DNA from: Luteolibacter sp. SL250
GTDB lineage: Bacteria > Verrucomicrobiota > Verrucomicrobiia > Verrucomicrobiales > Akkermansiaceae
Assembly: GCF_026625605.1 (NCBI RefSeq)
Contig: NZ_CP113054.1
Coordinates: 620,001 to 684,000 of the forward strand
Direction: 5' to 3'
DNA length: 64,000 bases
Shown here: positions 43,021 through 50,624 of the stretch, one piece after another
Position numbering within the stretch: the stretch's first letter is position 1
How the letters are laid out: each line of letters opens with the position of its first letter
Notes under the pieces: model-generated
Told to the model about the DNA's origin: nothing
Seen by the model: the letters and a program-made list of their open reading frames with translations, nothing else
Database searches by the model: none
Program-made: the position numbers and the translations under genes

Positions 43021-44652
43021 TTACTTCGGCTCCCACGAAAGCACCTGCCCGCGTTCCTTCAGGCGGGCCTGCAGTCTCGGGACATCCACTTCCTGCACCT
43101 TCTGTCCCGCCTTGACCGCCTGGGCGGCGGCGACGCCGGACGACTCCCCCAGCACGGCGAAGACAGGCTCCATCCGTGCGGAGGCGTAGGCGATGTAGGT
43201 GGCGCTGAAACAGACGGGAACCAGCAGGTTCTCGCATTGTTCCGCCTTTGGTGTGATCGAGCGATAGGGAACCGGGTAGGGATGCCCGGTGCCTTTCGGT
43301 CCGCCAATGAACATGTTGCCCTCCGTCGCCACACCGATCTGGCCGCTCTCCGGGTGCTTCGCCACGTAGCGGCGCGGCGGGTAGGTGTCCACCCCGTATA
43401 GGGCGAGTCCGACGGCATCCTTCTCGTCCGTTTTGTTGAGCACGTCCTTGTGGCTGAGCTTGTAGGGAGCGTCCATCCGGCGGGAGATGCGGACGTAGAG
43501 TTGGTTCGGCCAGCCGTTGGTGTCCGGGTGGGTATCCAGCTTCAGTCCCAGCTTCGCGGTCTTTTCCCGGAACTCCTGCGGCACGCGCGGGTCGGTGGAC
43601 ATGAAGTGATGGAGGCCGGCGAGATAGTCGCGGTGCTGGCGCCATACCTTCGACTTGGTGGCATAGTCACCGTCCTGGTAGAAGCGGGAGACGTTCAGAG
43701 GGGCCATCGTCACCAGCGAGTTGCGCTGGTAGTTGTATTCGCCGGAGTTCATCCAGCCGGGGAAGATGGCGGAGAGGCGCTCGTCCAGCTTCTTGGCATC
43801 GTCCGCATGCACCTTTTTCAGGTGCTCCACGAACCGGCCCACCAGCTCGAACTGCGCCGCGTCATAACCCGGAGGAACGCCGAACTCGGCCTTGTTGTCC
43901 GCTTCATCCGTCACGTAGTAACGGTAGTTGTAGGCCTGGGTGTAGTCATCCGCCGCACCCAGTGGCCTGCCATGATCGGGGTCCACCAGCGGCAGCACAC
44001 CGCTGGATGGATCTCCGGGTTTCACATAGGGGTCGATGGGCGTCCAGTTCGTCTGCTTGCCCACGCCCGCCGGTTCCTCGTTGAACTCGGAAGCGGCTTC
44101 GCGGCCCACGGAGTAGGAAACCCCGGCCTTCGCCATCAGGTCGCCTTCATAGGAGGCATCGATGAACACTTTCGCCTGCACCTGCTTTTCAGGGGAGCCG
44201 GGGAGCGCTTCCGGGATCGGGATGCCTTCCTTGTCCGGCGGGGCGTTTTCGAGCGTGACCGTGGTGATTTTCGCGCCATCCTTGGTGGTGGATTTCACCC
44301 GGTGCTCGCGGACGATCCCGATGTTCTCTTCCTTCAGCCATGCCTCGAAGTCGCGGCGCAGATGGCTGGGGAAATTCCCGAAGGTGAAAATCTTCGACTT
44401 CGTGAGGCCGCCGACCGCCCTTGGTTCCGGGCAGTCCTGCTTCGTCTTGATGCCCGCGCCGAGGATGCCGCCGACCCAGCGGGACGGCTCGATGAGGATG
44501 ACGCTCGCGCCTTCCTGCTTGGCGGCGATGGCGGCGTTGATGCCCGCAGGCGTCGCGCCATAGACGCAGACATCGGCATTGATGGTGTCCTCCGCGTGGG
44601 CGGTGGCGATGAGGGCCGCGAGGAAAGGGATGGTTCGTAGGGATCGGATCAT
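43021..44652 (-). CDS. Secreted FAD-dependent oxidoreductase
   Basis: 543 residues with a signal peptide (MIRSLRTIPFLAALIATAHA). The mature protein opens with ADVCVYGATPAGINAAIAAK, a GxxxxG-type dinucleotide-binding motif in place of GxGxxG, then VILIEPSRWVGGILGAGI. AKVFIDASYEGDLMAKAGVS is the conserved second FAD segment of the PF12831-like family often found near polysaccharide-use genes. NLLVPVCFSATYIAYASARM and GVAAAQAVKAGQKVQ close the FAD domain. It is 5 bp downstream of a PEP-CTERM gene and ends at a terminator, so the two form one unit. Substrate unknown; exported flavoproteins of this group are common in Verrucomicrobia and Planctomycetes. Confidence 0.87.
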   Translation of the reverse strand: MIRSLRTIPFLAALIATAHAEDTINADVCVYGATPAGINAAIAAKQEGASVILIEPSRWVGGILGAGIKTKQDCPEPRAVGGLTKSKIFTFGNFPSHLRRDFEAWLKEENIGIVREHRVKSTTKDGAKITTVTLENAPPDKEGIPIPEALPGSPEKQVQAKVFIDASYEGDLMAKAGVSYSVGREAASEFNEEPAGVGKQTNWTPIDPYVKPGDPSSGVLPLVDPDHGRPLGAADDYTQAYNYRYYVTDEADNKAEFGVPPGYDAAQFELVGRFVEHLKKVHADDAKKLDERLSAIFPGWMNSGEYNYQRNSLVTMAPLNVSRFYQDGDYATKSKVWRQHRDYLAGLHHFMSTDPRVPQEFREKTAKLGLKLDTHPDTNGWPNQLYVRISRRMDAPYKLSHKDVLNKTDEKDAVGLALYGVDTYPPRRYVAKHPESGQIGVATEGNMFIGGPKGTGHPYPVPYRSITPKAEQCENLLVPVCFSATYIAYASARMEPVFAVLGESSGVAAAQAVKAGQKVQEVDVPRLQARLKERGQVLSWEPK

Positions 44653-44657
44653 GTTGT

Positions 44658-45368
44658 TCAGTGGATGCGTCTGCGGGTGATGGGTATCAGCGAGAAGATG
44701 GCCGCCGTAAGCAGGGTGGAAGGCTCCGGGATGGTGGTGAGCTGCACGTTGTCGATCCGGACACCGCCCGTGTCCGCGGTGGTGGCGCTGTTGTCGAAGC
44801 CGTAGATGCGGAACTCGACGGTGGTCAGATTCTGGTAGGCGGGGATGGACGCCAGATTGACGACCGCCAGATGCGGCGACGAGCCGCCGGGCGGGGTGAA
44901 GCCGCTGACTCCGCCCCCGCTGGAGACGACGTATGCGCCGGTGGAGTGAATGGTGGTGGCGAAGTCATCGATGCTGGAGCGGACGAAGATCGTACTCTCG
45001 ATGTTGACGGAGCCGCCGTGGTTGAAGCTCAGCGTGTCCAGGTTGAGCGTGCCGGTGACCGCGGTGACGGTGAATGTCCAATAGTCGTTGGCGGCGATGG
45101 TGGTCGCTTCATCGGTACCGTTGGTTTCCGCCGTGAACATCGCCGCGGAGCGGTTGCCGGTGGTGGAGTTGTAGGTGGAGTAGCGGAGGGCGCTGCCATT
45201 GATTCCGGAACCGACGCCGAACGGCTGGGGAGTCGAGTTCGTGTCCGTGTCCGATGAAACCGGAGTGCCGCTGGCACCATCGAACTGGTAGGATGCCACC
45301 GTGGCGGCGTGGGACATGGCCATACCACCGAGGCAGGCCATGAGAACGAGCGGGGAGGTTTTTTTCAT
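44658..45368 (-). CDS. PEP-CTERM sorted exported protein
   Basis: 236 residues with a signal peptide (SPLVLMACLGGMAMSHAA) and a PEP-CTERM tail: IPEPST, a hydrophobic stretch (LLTAAIFSLIPI) and a basic end (TRRRIH). The middle (~25-205) is a Thr/Ser/Asn-rich beta-sandwich-like region (DTLSFNHGGSVNIESTIFVR, TVEFRIYGFDNSATTADTGG). The PEP motif directs processing by an exosortase and surface or matrix localisation. Co-transcribed with the FAD oxidoreductase (5-bp gap). No exosortase gene is in the window. Confidence 0.87.
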   Translation of the reverse strand: MKKTSPLVLMACLGGMAMSHAATVASYQFDGASGTPVSSDTDTNSTPQPFGVGSGINGSALRYSTYNSTTGNRSAAMFTAETNGTDEATTIAANDYWTFTVTAVTGTLNLDTLSFNHGGSVNIESTIFVRSSIDDFATTIHSTGAYVVSSGGGVSGFTPPGGSSPHLAVVNLASIPAYQNLTTVEFRIYGFDNSATTADTGGVRIDNVQLTTIPEPSTLLTAAIFSLIPITRRRIH

Positions 45369-45428
45369 GGGTTTGCGGAACAGGATTCCGGAAGCTTGGC
45401 CTAGGATGGTATTCCATCGGCAAGTGGT

Positions 45429-45450
45429 CCACTACACGGACGTGTAGTGG
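45429..45450. promoter_or_regulatory. Perfect 22-bp palindrome, candidate operator
   Basis: Arms CCACTACACG and CGTGTAGTGG are exact inverted repeats separated by GA. It lies in the divergent gap between the PEP-CTERM gene (starts 45368, minus) and the sensor-kinase gene (plus), about 32 bp before the chosen kinase start. The symmetry fits a dimeric regulator such as the NarL-type response regulator encoded downstream; the binding protein is not known. Confidence 0.55.
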
Positions 45451-45482
45451 GCGGCCGCGTGATGATCTGTGACGTTCCTCCG

Positions 45483-47528
45483 ATGCTCCGAGCCCTGAAG
45501 ATCCCCGCCATCCTCGCCTGCCTGCAGGTGATGTCGGTAGGGGAGGTGCTCACCAGTTCCGCGGAGCTGCGCGCCATGACGCCCACGCGTTTGGCGGAGA
45601 AACACCCGGTGAGGATCTCCGGCGTGGTGACATCCGTGAGGGGGAAGGAATACCCGGAGTTCATTCTCCAGGACCGGACGGGCGGCGTGGTCGCCAGCCT
45701 CAATGGGAAAGTGGGCGACCAGTTGGTGGCCGGGCAGCAGGTGGAAATCGAGGGCGTTACGGCCGAGGAGACGCCGAGTCCGCGGGTGAAGGTGAGGAAG
45801 CTGACGGTGGGTCCCGTCGTGGGGCTGCCGGAACCGATGAAAGTCAGCCCGCTGGAACTGCGGGACGGCTCGAAGGACGCGAACTACATCGAGTTTCAGG
45901 GGGTGATCCGCGCGGTGAAGATCGAGGAAGGGGTTCCGCCGACGAGGCTGGTGCTGGATCTCGGGCCGGAAAGCAGGCGGCTGCGGGTGTGGGTTTCACA
46001 CTTTGATGACGCGGTGCGGGAAAAGTTGGTGCCGGATGTGGAGGTGAAGGTGCGGGGTGTGTGCAACTCCTGGCGCGGCCCGAATTTCCAACCGTTCAGC
46101 ACGTTCGTGACCGTGTCCGATCCGCAGGAGATCGAGGTGCTGAAGCAGGCACCCGGAGATTGGGAAAAGCTGGAGGAGCGCTCGCTGGAGGAACTGCTGG
46201 TCCTGCCGGTGGAAGACTTCATGGCCCACCGGGAGGTGGCGGGAGGGGTGGTCACGCTCTGCTGGCCGGACGGGCTGGTGGTCCTGCAGCGGGGAGGACA
46301 CGCCATCCGGCTGCGGACGGATGCACCGGGCGGACTGCGTCTGGGGGATAGGGTGGTGGCGGCGGGCTTTCCCTCGTTGGCGGGTGGCAGGGTGGTGCTG
46401 GAGAACGCGGAAGTGAAGCGGACCGGCGTCGCGGGTCTGGTGGAACCGGAGGAGATCTCCCCCCAGCGGTTGCTGGATGAAAGTGGAGGGACGGACCGGG
46501 AGGCGCGGCTGCTGAGGATGGCGGGTAGATTCAAGGAAACCCTCCGGGAAGGAGACCGGCAGACGCTGGTGATCGCAGCGGAAAAGCGGGATTTCCGCGC
46601 CATCCTGCCGGAGGGTGAAGTCCTTCCGGAGGGGCTGGAACCCGGTGTGGAGGTCGTGGTGGAGGGCGTGTGCCGTGTGGGCTTCAGCGATGTGGCGGGG
46701 CGCTTTGGGAAAGGCGCGGATGGGTTCGACCTGCAACTGCCGGACGCTAGGGCGATCAAGATCGGCGGGAGCCGCTCATGGCTGACGGTGGGGGGCGTGC
46801 TGATGGCCCTGGGACCGGTGCTTGCCGGGGCATTCCTGTGGGTGGTCGTGCTGCGGCGGCGGGTGGGAAAAAGAAGCGACCTGCTGGTGAGGGAGATCCG
46901 CGCGCGGCATGACGCGGAGCTGGTGGCAGCGGAGCGGGTGCGGCTCGCCGCGGACCTGCATGACACGATTTCCCAATCCCTTTCCGGAGCGGCGATGCAG
47001 CTTGAGGTCGCTGGAAATCTGGCGGAGGAGGGGATCGGCGCGGAAGATCATCTGGCGCTGGCGAAGCGGTTGCTCGACCGGGGCAGGGAGGATCTGCGGC
47101 GGACTGTGTGGGATCTGAGCCCCAGCGCCCTTGCTGGTGAGGATCTGGCCACCGCGCTTGAAAAGGTGGCGCGTGAGAGCGGTGCGGGTTGCGAGGTCAC
47201 CGTCAACCGTTCCGGGGACATCGCCTCCCTGCCGGAGCGGATCCGCATCCATCTTTTCCGGGCGGGACAGGAGGCGTTGTCCAACGCACTGCGGCATGGC
47301 GGCGCGGGGCGACTGGGGATCTCGGTCGGCGTGTCCGGCGGCTCCGCCAGGTTGGAGATCGTGGATGATGGCTGCGGCTTCGATCCCGTGACCGTCCCCG
47401 GCCCGGATGAGGGGCACTTCGGCCTGCGCTCCCTGAAGGAAAGGATCACCCGGTTGGGCGGTGTGCTGGAGGTGGCCAGTTCCTCCGCGGGCACCCGCAT
47501 CACCGCCACCGTACCGTTGCAATCATGA
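45483..47528 (+). CDS. NarL-type sensor histidine kinase with large N-terminal sensor region
   Basis: 681 residues. A signal peptide (MLRALKIPAILACLQVMSVG) is followed by ~400 residues of beta-rich sequence with OB-like units (VRISGVVTSVRGKEYPEFIL; VEIEGVTAEETPSPRVKVRK; VEVKVRGVCNSWRGPNF), a membrane helix (VGGVLMALGPVLAGAFLWVV), a HisKA_3 dimerisation helix with the phospho-His in LAADLHDTISQSLSGAAMQL, and a HATPase_c domain (QEALSNALRHGG, EIVDDGCGFDP). The ligand is unknown. Start uncertain: GTG 45447 lies inside the palindrome and ATG 45462 gives an acidic lead; ATG 45483 gives a clean signal peptide. Its stop overlaps the response regulator gene (ATGA). Confidence 0.88.
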   Translation: MLRALKIPAILACLQVMSVGEVLTSSAELRAMTPTRLAEKHPVRISGVVTSVRGKEYPEFILQDRTGGVVASLNGKVGDQLVAGQQVEIEGVTAEETPSPRVKVRKLTVGPVVGLPEPMKVSPLELRDGSKDANYIEFQGVIRAVKIEEGVPPTRLVLDLGPESRRLRVWVSHFDDAVREKLVPDVEVKVRGVCNSWRGPNFQPFSTFVTVSDPQEIEVLKQAPGDWEKLEERSLEELLVLPVEDFMAHREVAGGVVTLCWPDGLVVLQRGGHAIRLRTDAPGGLRLGDRVVAAGFPSLAGGRVVLENAEVKRTGVAGLVEPEEISPQRLLDESGGTDREARLLRMAGRFKETLREGDRQTLVIAAEKRDFRAILPEGEVLPEGLEPGVEVVVEGVCRVGFSDVAGRFGKGADGFDLQLPDARAIKIGGSRSWLTVGGVLMALGPVLAGAFLWVVVLRRRVGKRSDLLVREIRARHDAELVAAERVRLAADLHDTISQSLSGAAMQLEVAGNLAEEGIGAEDHLALAKRLLDRGREDLRRTVWDLSPSALAGEDLATALEKVARESGAGCEVTVNRSGDIASLPERIRIHLFRAGQEALSNALRHGGAGRLGISVGVSGGSARLEIVDDGCGFDPVTVPGPDEGHFGLRSLKERITRLGGVLEVASSSAGTRITATVPLQS

Positions 47529-48154
47529 GCGCCTCACCCGTCATCCGTCTGCTGCTTGCGGACGACCACTACATCGTCCTGATGGGGCTGAAGTCGCTTC
47601 TGAAACTCCGCAAGGAGTTCAAGGTGGTGGCCACGGCGGGGGATGGGGAGGAGGCGGTGGCGCTGTTCCGCGAGCACCAGCCGGACATCGCCCTGCTGGA
47701 TCTGCGGATGCCGAAGCTGGACGGCATCCAGGCCACCGGGCGCATCCGGAAGGAATTTCCCGGAGCCAGGGTCATCCTGCTGACCAGCTTCGACCGGGAG
47801 GAGGAGATCCACCAGGCGGTGAAGGCAGGCGTGGCCGGATACCTCTTGAAGGAATCGAAGCTCCCGGAGCTGTCGGAGGCCATCCGGACGGTCTTCCGTG
47901 GGGAGCGGTGGTTTCCCAAGGAGATCCTGGACCTGGCCAAGGAACGGGCCTCCCTGCCGGAGCTGTCGAAGCGTGAGGTGGAGGTGCTGGATCTCGTCGC
48001 GAAGGGTCTCACCAACAAGGAAATCGCGGGCGTCCTCGGCTTCAGCGAGGATGGAGCGAAGCACCACCTGCGGAAAATCTACGAAAAGCTGGGCGTCAAC
48101 GTGCGCGCGGAGGCCATCAGCGAGGCCTTGCGGCGCGGCATCCTGCGGGAGTGA
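47525..48154 (+). CDS. NarL/FixJ-family response regulator
   Basis: 209 residues. The receiver domain (~5-120) has the acidic pair in LLADDHYIVLMGLKSLLKLR, the phospho-Asp in IALLDLRMPKLDGIQ, and the conserved Lys in AGYLLKESKLPEL. The LuxR-type helix-turn-helix (~145-205) reads LSKREVEVLDLVAKGLTNKE followed by IAGVLGFSEDGAKHHLRKIY. The expected partner is the kinase encoded just upstream (4-bp overlap). The DNA target may be the palindrome at 45429-45450. The gene converges on RNase III after 6 bp. Confidence 0.93.
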   Translation: MSASPVIRLLLADDHYIVLMGLKSLLKLRKEFKVVATAGDGEEAVALFREHQPDIALLDLRMPKLDGIQATGRIRKEFPGARVILLTSFDREEEIHQAVKAGVAGYLLKESKLPELSEAIRTVFRGERWFPKEILDLAKERASLPELSKREVEVLDLVAKGLTNKEIAGVLGFSEDGAKHHLRKIYEKLGVNVRAEAISEALRRGILRE

Positions 48155-48160
48155 ACCGGT

Positions 48161-48844
48161 TCAGTCCTCCCACACCCGGGAGCGCAGCGCTTCCGCGGCG
48201 GCGCGGGCTTCCGCTTCCTTCTTGCTCTTGCCCTTGCCAGTGGCCAGCACCTTGTCCCGCCAGGAAACCTCCGCCTGGAAGACCCGGCGGTGGTCCGGTC
48301 CGGTCTCGCCGATGATGCGGTAGGACGGGGCCTGCGGATGGAGCGCCTGCAGGCATTCCTGCAGCTCTCCCTTTGGATTGCGTTCCTCCGGACTGGAGGC
48401 CATCGCACCGATCTCGCTTTCGAAAAGCCGCAGCACCAGCTTCGTCGCCGGGCCGGGACCGGCATCCAGATAGACCGCGCCGATCAACGCCTCGAAGGCG
48501 TCAGCGAGCGTGGAAAGCCGCCTGCGGCCGCCGGTCGCTTCCTCGCCCTTCCCCAGCAGCACGTAGTCGCCCAGGTGGATCGCCATCGCGAAACGGGCGA
48601 GCGCGCGGCGGGAGACGACACGGGAACGCAGCTTGGTGAGCTTCCCTTCGGTGAAGTCGGGGAACATCCGGTAGAGTTCCTCCGTGACGATCAGTTGGAG
48701 GACCGCGTCTCCCAGGAATTCCAGCCGCTGGTTGTCGAAATGGGGCCTCTGTGACTCGTAGGCCAGACTCGGATGGGTCAGCGCTTCCGCCAGCAGAAGT
48801 GAATTGCGGAACTTGTATTGAATCCTGCTCTCTAGAGGCTGCAT
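48161..48844 (-). CDS. rnc: Ribonuclease III
   Basis: 227 residues. The catalytic domain has NQRLEFLGDAVLQLIVTEEL, the RNase III signature with Glu and Asp metal ligands, and TLADAFEALIGAVYLDAG, the second half of the active site. The C-terminal double-stranded RNA binding domain follows (PKGELQECLQALHPQAPSYR, then GKSKKEAEARAAAEALRSRV). It processes rRNA precursors and some mRNAs. Convergent with the response regulator gene. Upstream on the same strand is tRNA-His. Confidence 0.94.
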   Translation of the reverse strand: MQPLESRIQYKFRNSLLLAEALTHPSLAYESQRPHFDNQRLEFLGDAVLQLIVTEELYRMFPDFTEGKLTKLRSRVVSRRALARFAMAIHLGDYVLLGKGEEATGGRRRLSTLADAFEALIGAVYLDAGPGPATKLVLRLFESEIGAMASSPEERNPKGELQECLQALHPQAPSYRIIGETGPDHRRVFQAEVSWRDKVLATGKGKSKKEAEARAAAEALRSRVWED

Positions 48845-48912
48845 CGTTCAGTATCCAGGGGGTTCCTTCCCCCTTGTCCGGGACCCACTTCAGGGATCCC
48901 CGATAAGAAAGA

Positions 48913-48989
48913 TGGGGTGATCGACGGGACTCGAACCCGCGACAACCGGAATCACAATCCGGGGCTCTACCAACTGAGCTACGACCACC
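48913..48989 (-). tRNA. tRNA-His (GTG anticodon)
   Basis: A 77-nt cloverleaf on the minus strand. Acceptor GTGGTCG pairs with CGATCAC, with a genomically encoded G-1 opposite discriminator C73, the histidine identity pair. The D arm reads GTAGCTCAGTTGGTAGAGC, the anticodon loop in CCGGATTGTGATTCCGG carries GTG, the T arm contains GGGTTCGAGTCCC, and CCA is encoded. No other tRNA was seen in the window. Confidence 0.96.
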
Positions 48990-49142
48990 ATTTGTTTCAG
49001 GCGGACGGGAGGACTAAGGGATGATCCCGGGTTTGCAAAGTGAAAAATATGCACTTCATGGATTTCCTCAGGGGAAGCCCTTGCGGCATCCTTCAAATCC
49101 ATCTCGACGGCGGGGAGACCAGGTGGCATCCACTTGGATCGC

Positions 49143-49829
49143 ATGAAACTCCGACTGTGCCTCCTTCTCTGTCTTTTCTCCATTTCCCCGGCCTTCGCCT
49201 CAAAACTGGTCGATAACCTCAAGGCCGGAAAGGACCAGACCGTGGTCGTCTATGGCACCAGCCTCACCGCCGGTGGCAAGTGGGTGTCGTCCACCAAGGA
49301 ATGGCTCTCCGCCATCAACCCCGCCGCGAAGGTGAATGTCATCAACGGCGGCCAGTCCGGCCAGAACTCCCTCGTCGGCCTGGCGAAGCTGGACAGCGTG
49401 GTCATCGCGAAGAAGCCGGACACCGTGTTCATCGAGTTCGCCGTGAACGACGCATTCCTCTACCCGGAGGAGCAGAAGCGGGTCTCCGCCAAACAGAGCG
49501 GGGAGAACCTCGAGACCATGATCGAAAGGATCCGGAAGGAGCTGCCGGACGCGGAGATCATCATCCAGACCATGAACCCGGCGTGGGACTCCCCGAAAGG
49601 GAACGGCTCCGCCACCAAGCGCCCCGATCTGGCGGCCTGCTATGAGAGCTACCGCAAGGTCGCCGCGAAGCACGGCCTGCTGCTCATCGATCATCACAGG
49701 AACTGGGAGAAGATCCGCGCGGAGAGCGAGGAACAGTTCAGGGCCTACGTCGCGGACGGGATCCATCCGTCGGCGGAGGCCTCCGTGGCGGTCACTTTCC
49801 CCGAAGTGAAGAAGATGTTGGAAAAATAA
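49143..49829 (+). CDS. Secreted SGNH/GDSL hydrolase (copy 1)
   Basis: 228 residues with a signal peptide (RLCLLLCLFSISPAFA). Block I is VVVYGTSLTAGGKW (nucleophile Ser in GTSL), block II is VINGGQSGQNS (Gly), block III is IEFAVNDAFL (Asn), and block V is VADGIHPSAEAS (Asp-x-x-His). This complete set indicates an active lipase/esterase-like enzyme, commonly a carbohydrate esterase or acetylesterase. The following gene is a close paralog, 12 bp downstream, so the pair forms one transcription unit. ATG 49143 was preferred over TTG 49134. Confidence 0.88.
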   Translation: MKLRLCLLLCLFSISPAFASKLVDNLKAGKDQTVVVYGTSLTAGGKWVSSTKEWLSAINPAAKVNVINGGQSGQNSLVGLAKLDSVVIAKKPDTVFIEFAVNDAFLYPEEQKRVSAKQSGENLETMIERIRKELPDAEIIIQTMNPAWDSPKGNGSATKRPDLAACYESYRKVAAKHGLLLIDHHRNWEKIRAESEEQFRAYVADGIHPSAEASVAVTFPEVKKMLEK

Positions 49830-49841
49830 CCGATCCATCCC

Positions 49842-50537
49842 ATGAAAACGAAAACCTTTCTGTCCGCCGCAGCGCTGCTGCTTTTCGCTCCGGGCCTCTG
49901 TTCCGCCTCACAGCTCGTTGACAATCTCAAGGCGGGGAAAGACCAGACCGTCGTCGTCTATGGAACCAGCCTCACCAGGGGCGGCGAATGGACGAAGGCC
50001 CTGAACGACTGGCTGGTGACCGTGAATCCCAAAGCAAAGGTCAACTTCATCAACAGCGGGCAATCCGGGAAAAACTCGATCGTCGGGCTGCAGAAGCTCG
50101 ATGAGGTCGTGATAGGGAACAAGCCGGACACGGTGATCATCGAGTTCGCCGTGAACGACGCGGGCAAGCATGAGGGCAAGCCGGCCGCCGTTTCGCAGGA
50201 GCAGTGCGGGAAAAATCTCGGGGAAATGATCGACCGGATCAAGAAGGCGCTGCCGGGCACGGAGATCATCCTCCAGACCATGAACCCCGCGTGGGACGCG
50301 CCGAACGGCAACCGCTCCGGATCCATCCGTCCGGAACTCCCCTCCTACTATGAGGTCTACCGGAAGGTCGCCGCGGAGCGTGGCCTGTTGCTGGTCGATC
50401 ACAACAAGAACTGGCTGAAGATCCGCGAAGAGGACGGGGAGTTGTTCAAGACCTACGTCAAGGATGGCGTCCATCCGACGAAGGAAGCCTCGGTCAAAGT
50501 CACCTTTCCGGCGCTGAAGGAAGCGTTGGAGAAGTGA
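49842..50537 (+). CDS. Secreted SGNH/GDSL hydrolase (copy 2)
   Basis: 231 residues, clear paralog of copy 1 with the same layout: signal peptide (FLSAAALLLFAPGLCSAS), VVVYGTSLTRGGEW, FINSGQSGKNS, IEFAVNDAGKHEGKP and VKDGVHPTKEAS. All SGNH catalytic residues are kept. It differs mainly in the 40 residues after block III, where the two copies diverge. Tandem duplication is the simplest explanation. It ends at a bidirectional terminator shared with cstA. Confidence 0.88.
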   Translation: MKTKTFLSAAALLLFAPGLCSASQLVDNLKAGKDQTVVVYGTSLTRGGEWTKALNDWLVTVNPKAKVNFINSGQSGKNSIVGLQKLDEVVIGNKPDTVIIEFAVNDAGKHEGKPAAVSQEQCGKNLGEMIDRIKKALPGTEIILQTMNPAWDAPNGNRSGSIRPELPSYYEVYRKVAAERGLLLVDHNKNWLKIREEDGELFKTYVKDGVHPTKEASVKVTFPALKEALEK

Positions 50538-50565
50538 CCGGCGGAACTCCTCTCCCCATCAAATG

Positions 50566-50596
50566 AAAAAGGCGCGGTTCGCACCGCGCCTTTTTT
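50566..50596. terminator. Bidirectional terminator between SGNH copy 2 and cstA
   Basis: GGCGCGG (50571-50577) and CCGCGCC (50584-50590) form a stem flanked by an A-run on the left and TTTTTT on the right. It therefore ends transcripts from both sides: copy 2 of the SGNH gene and the convergent cstA-like gene. Confidence 0.9.
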
Positions 50597-50624
50597 GTTT
50601 GGGATTGGGAGCCGGATATCCGGA

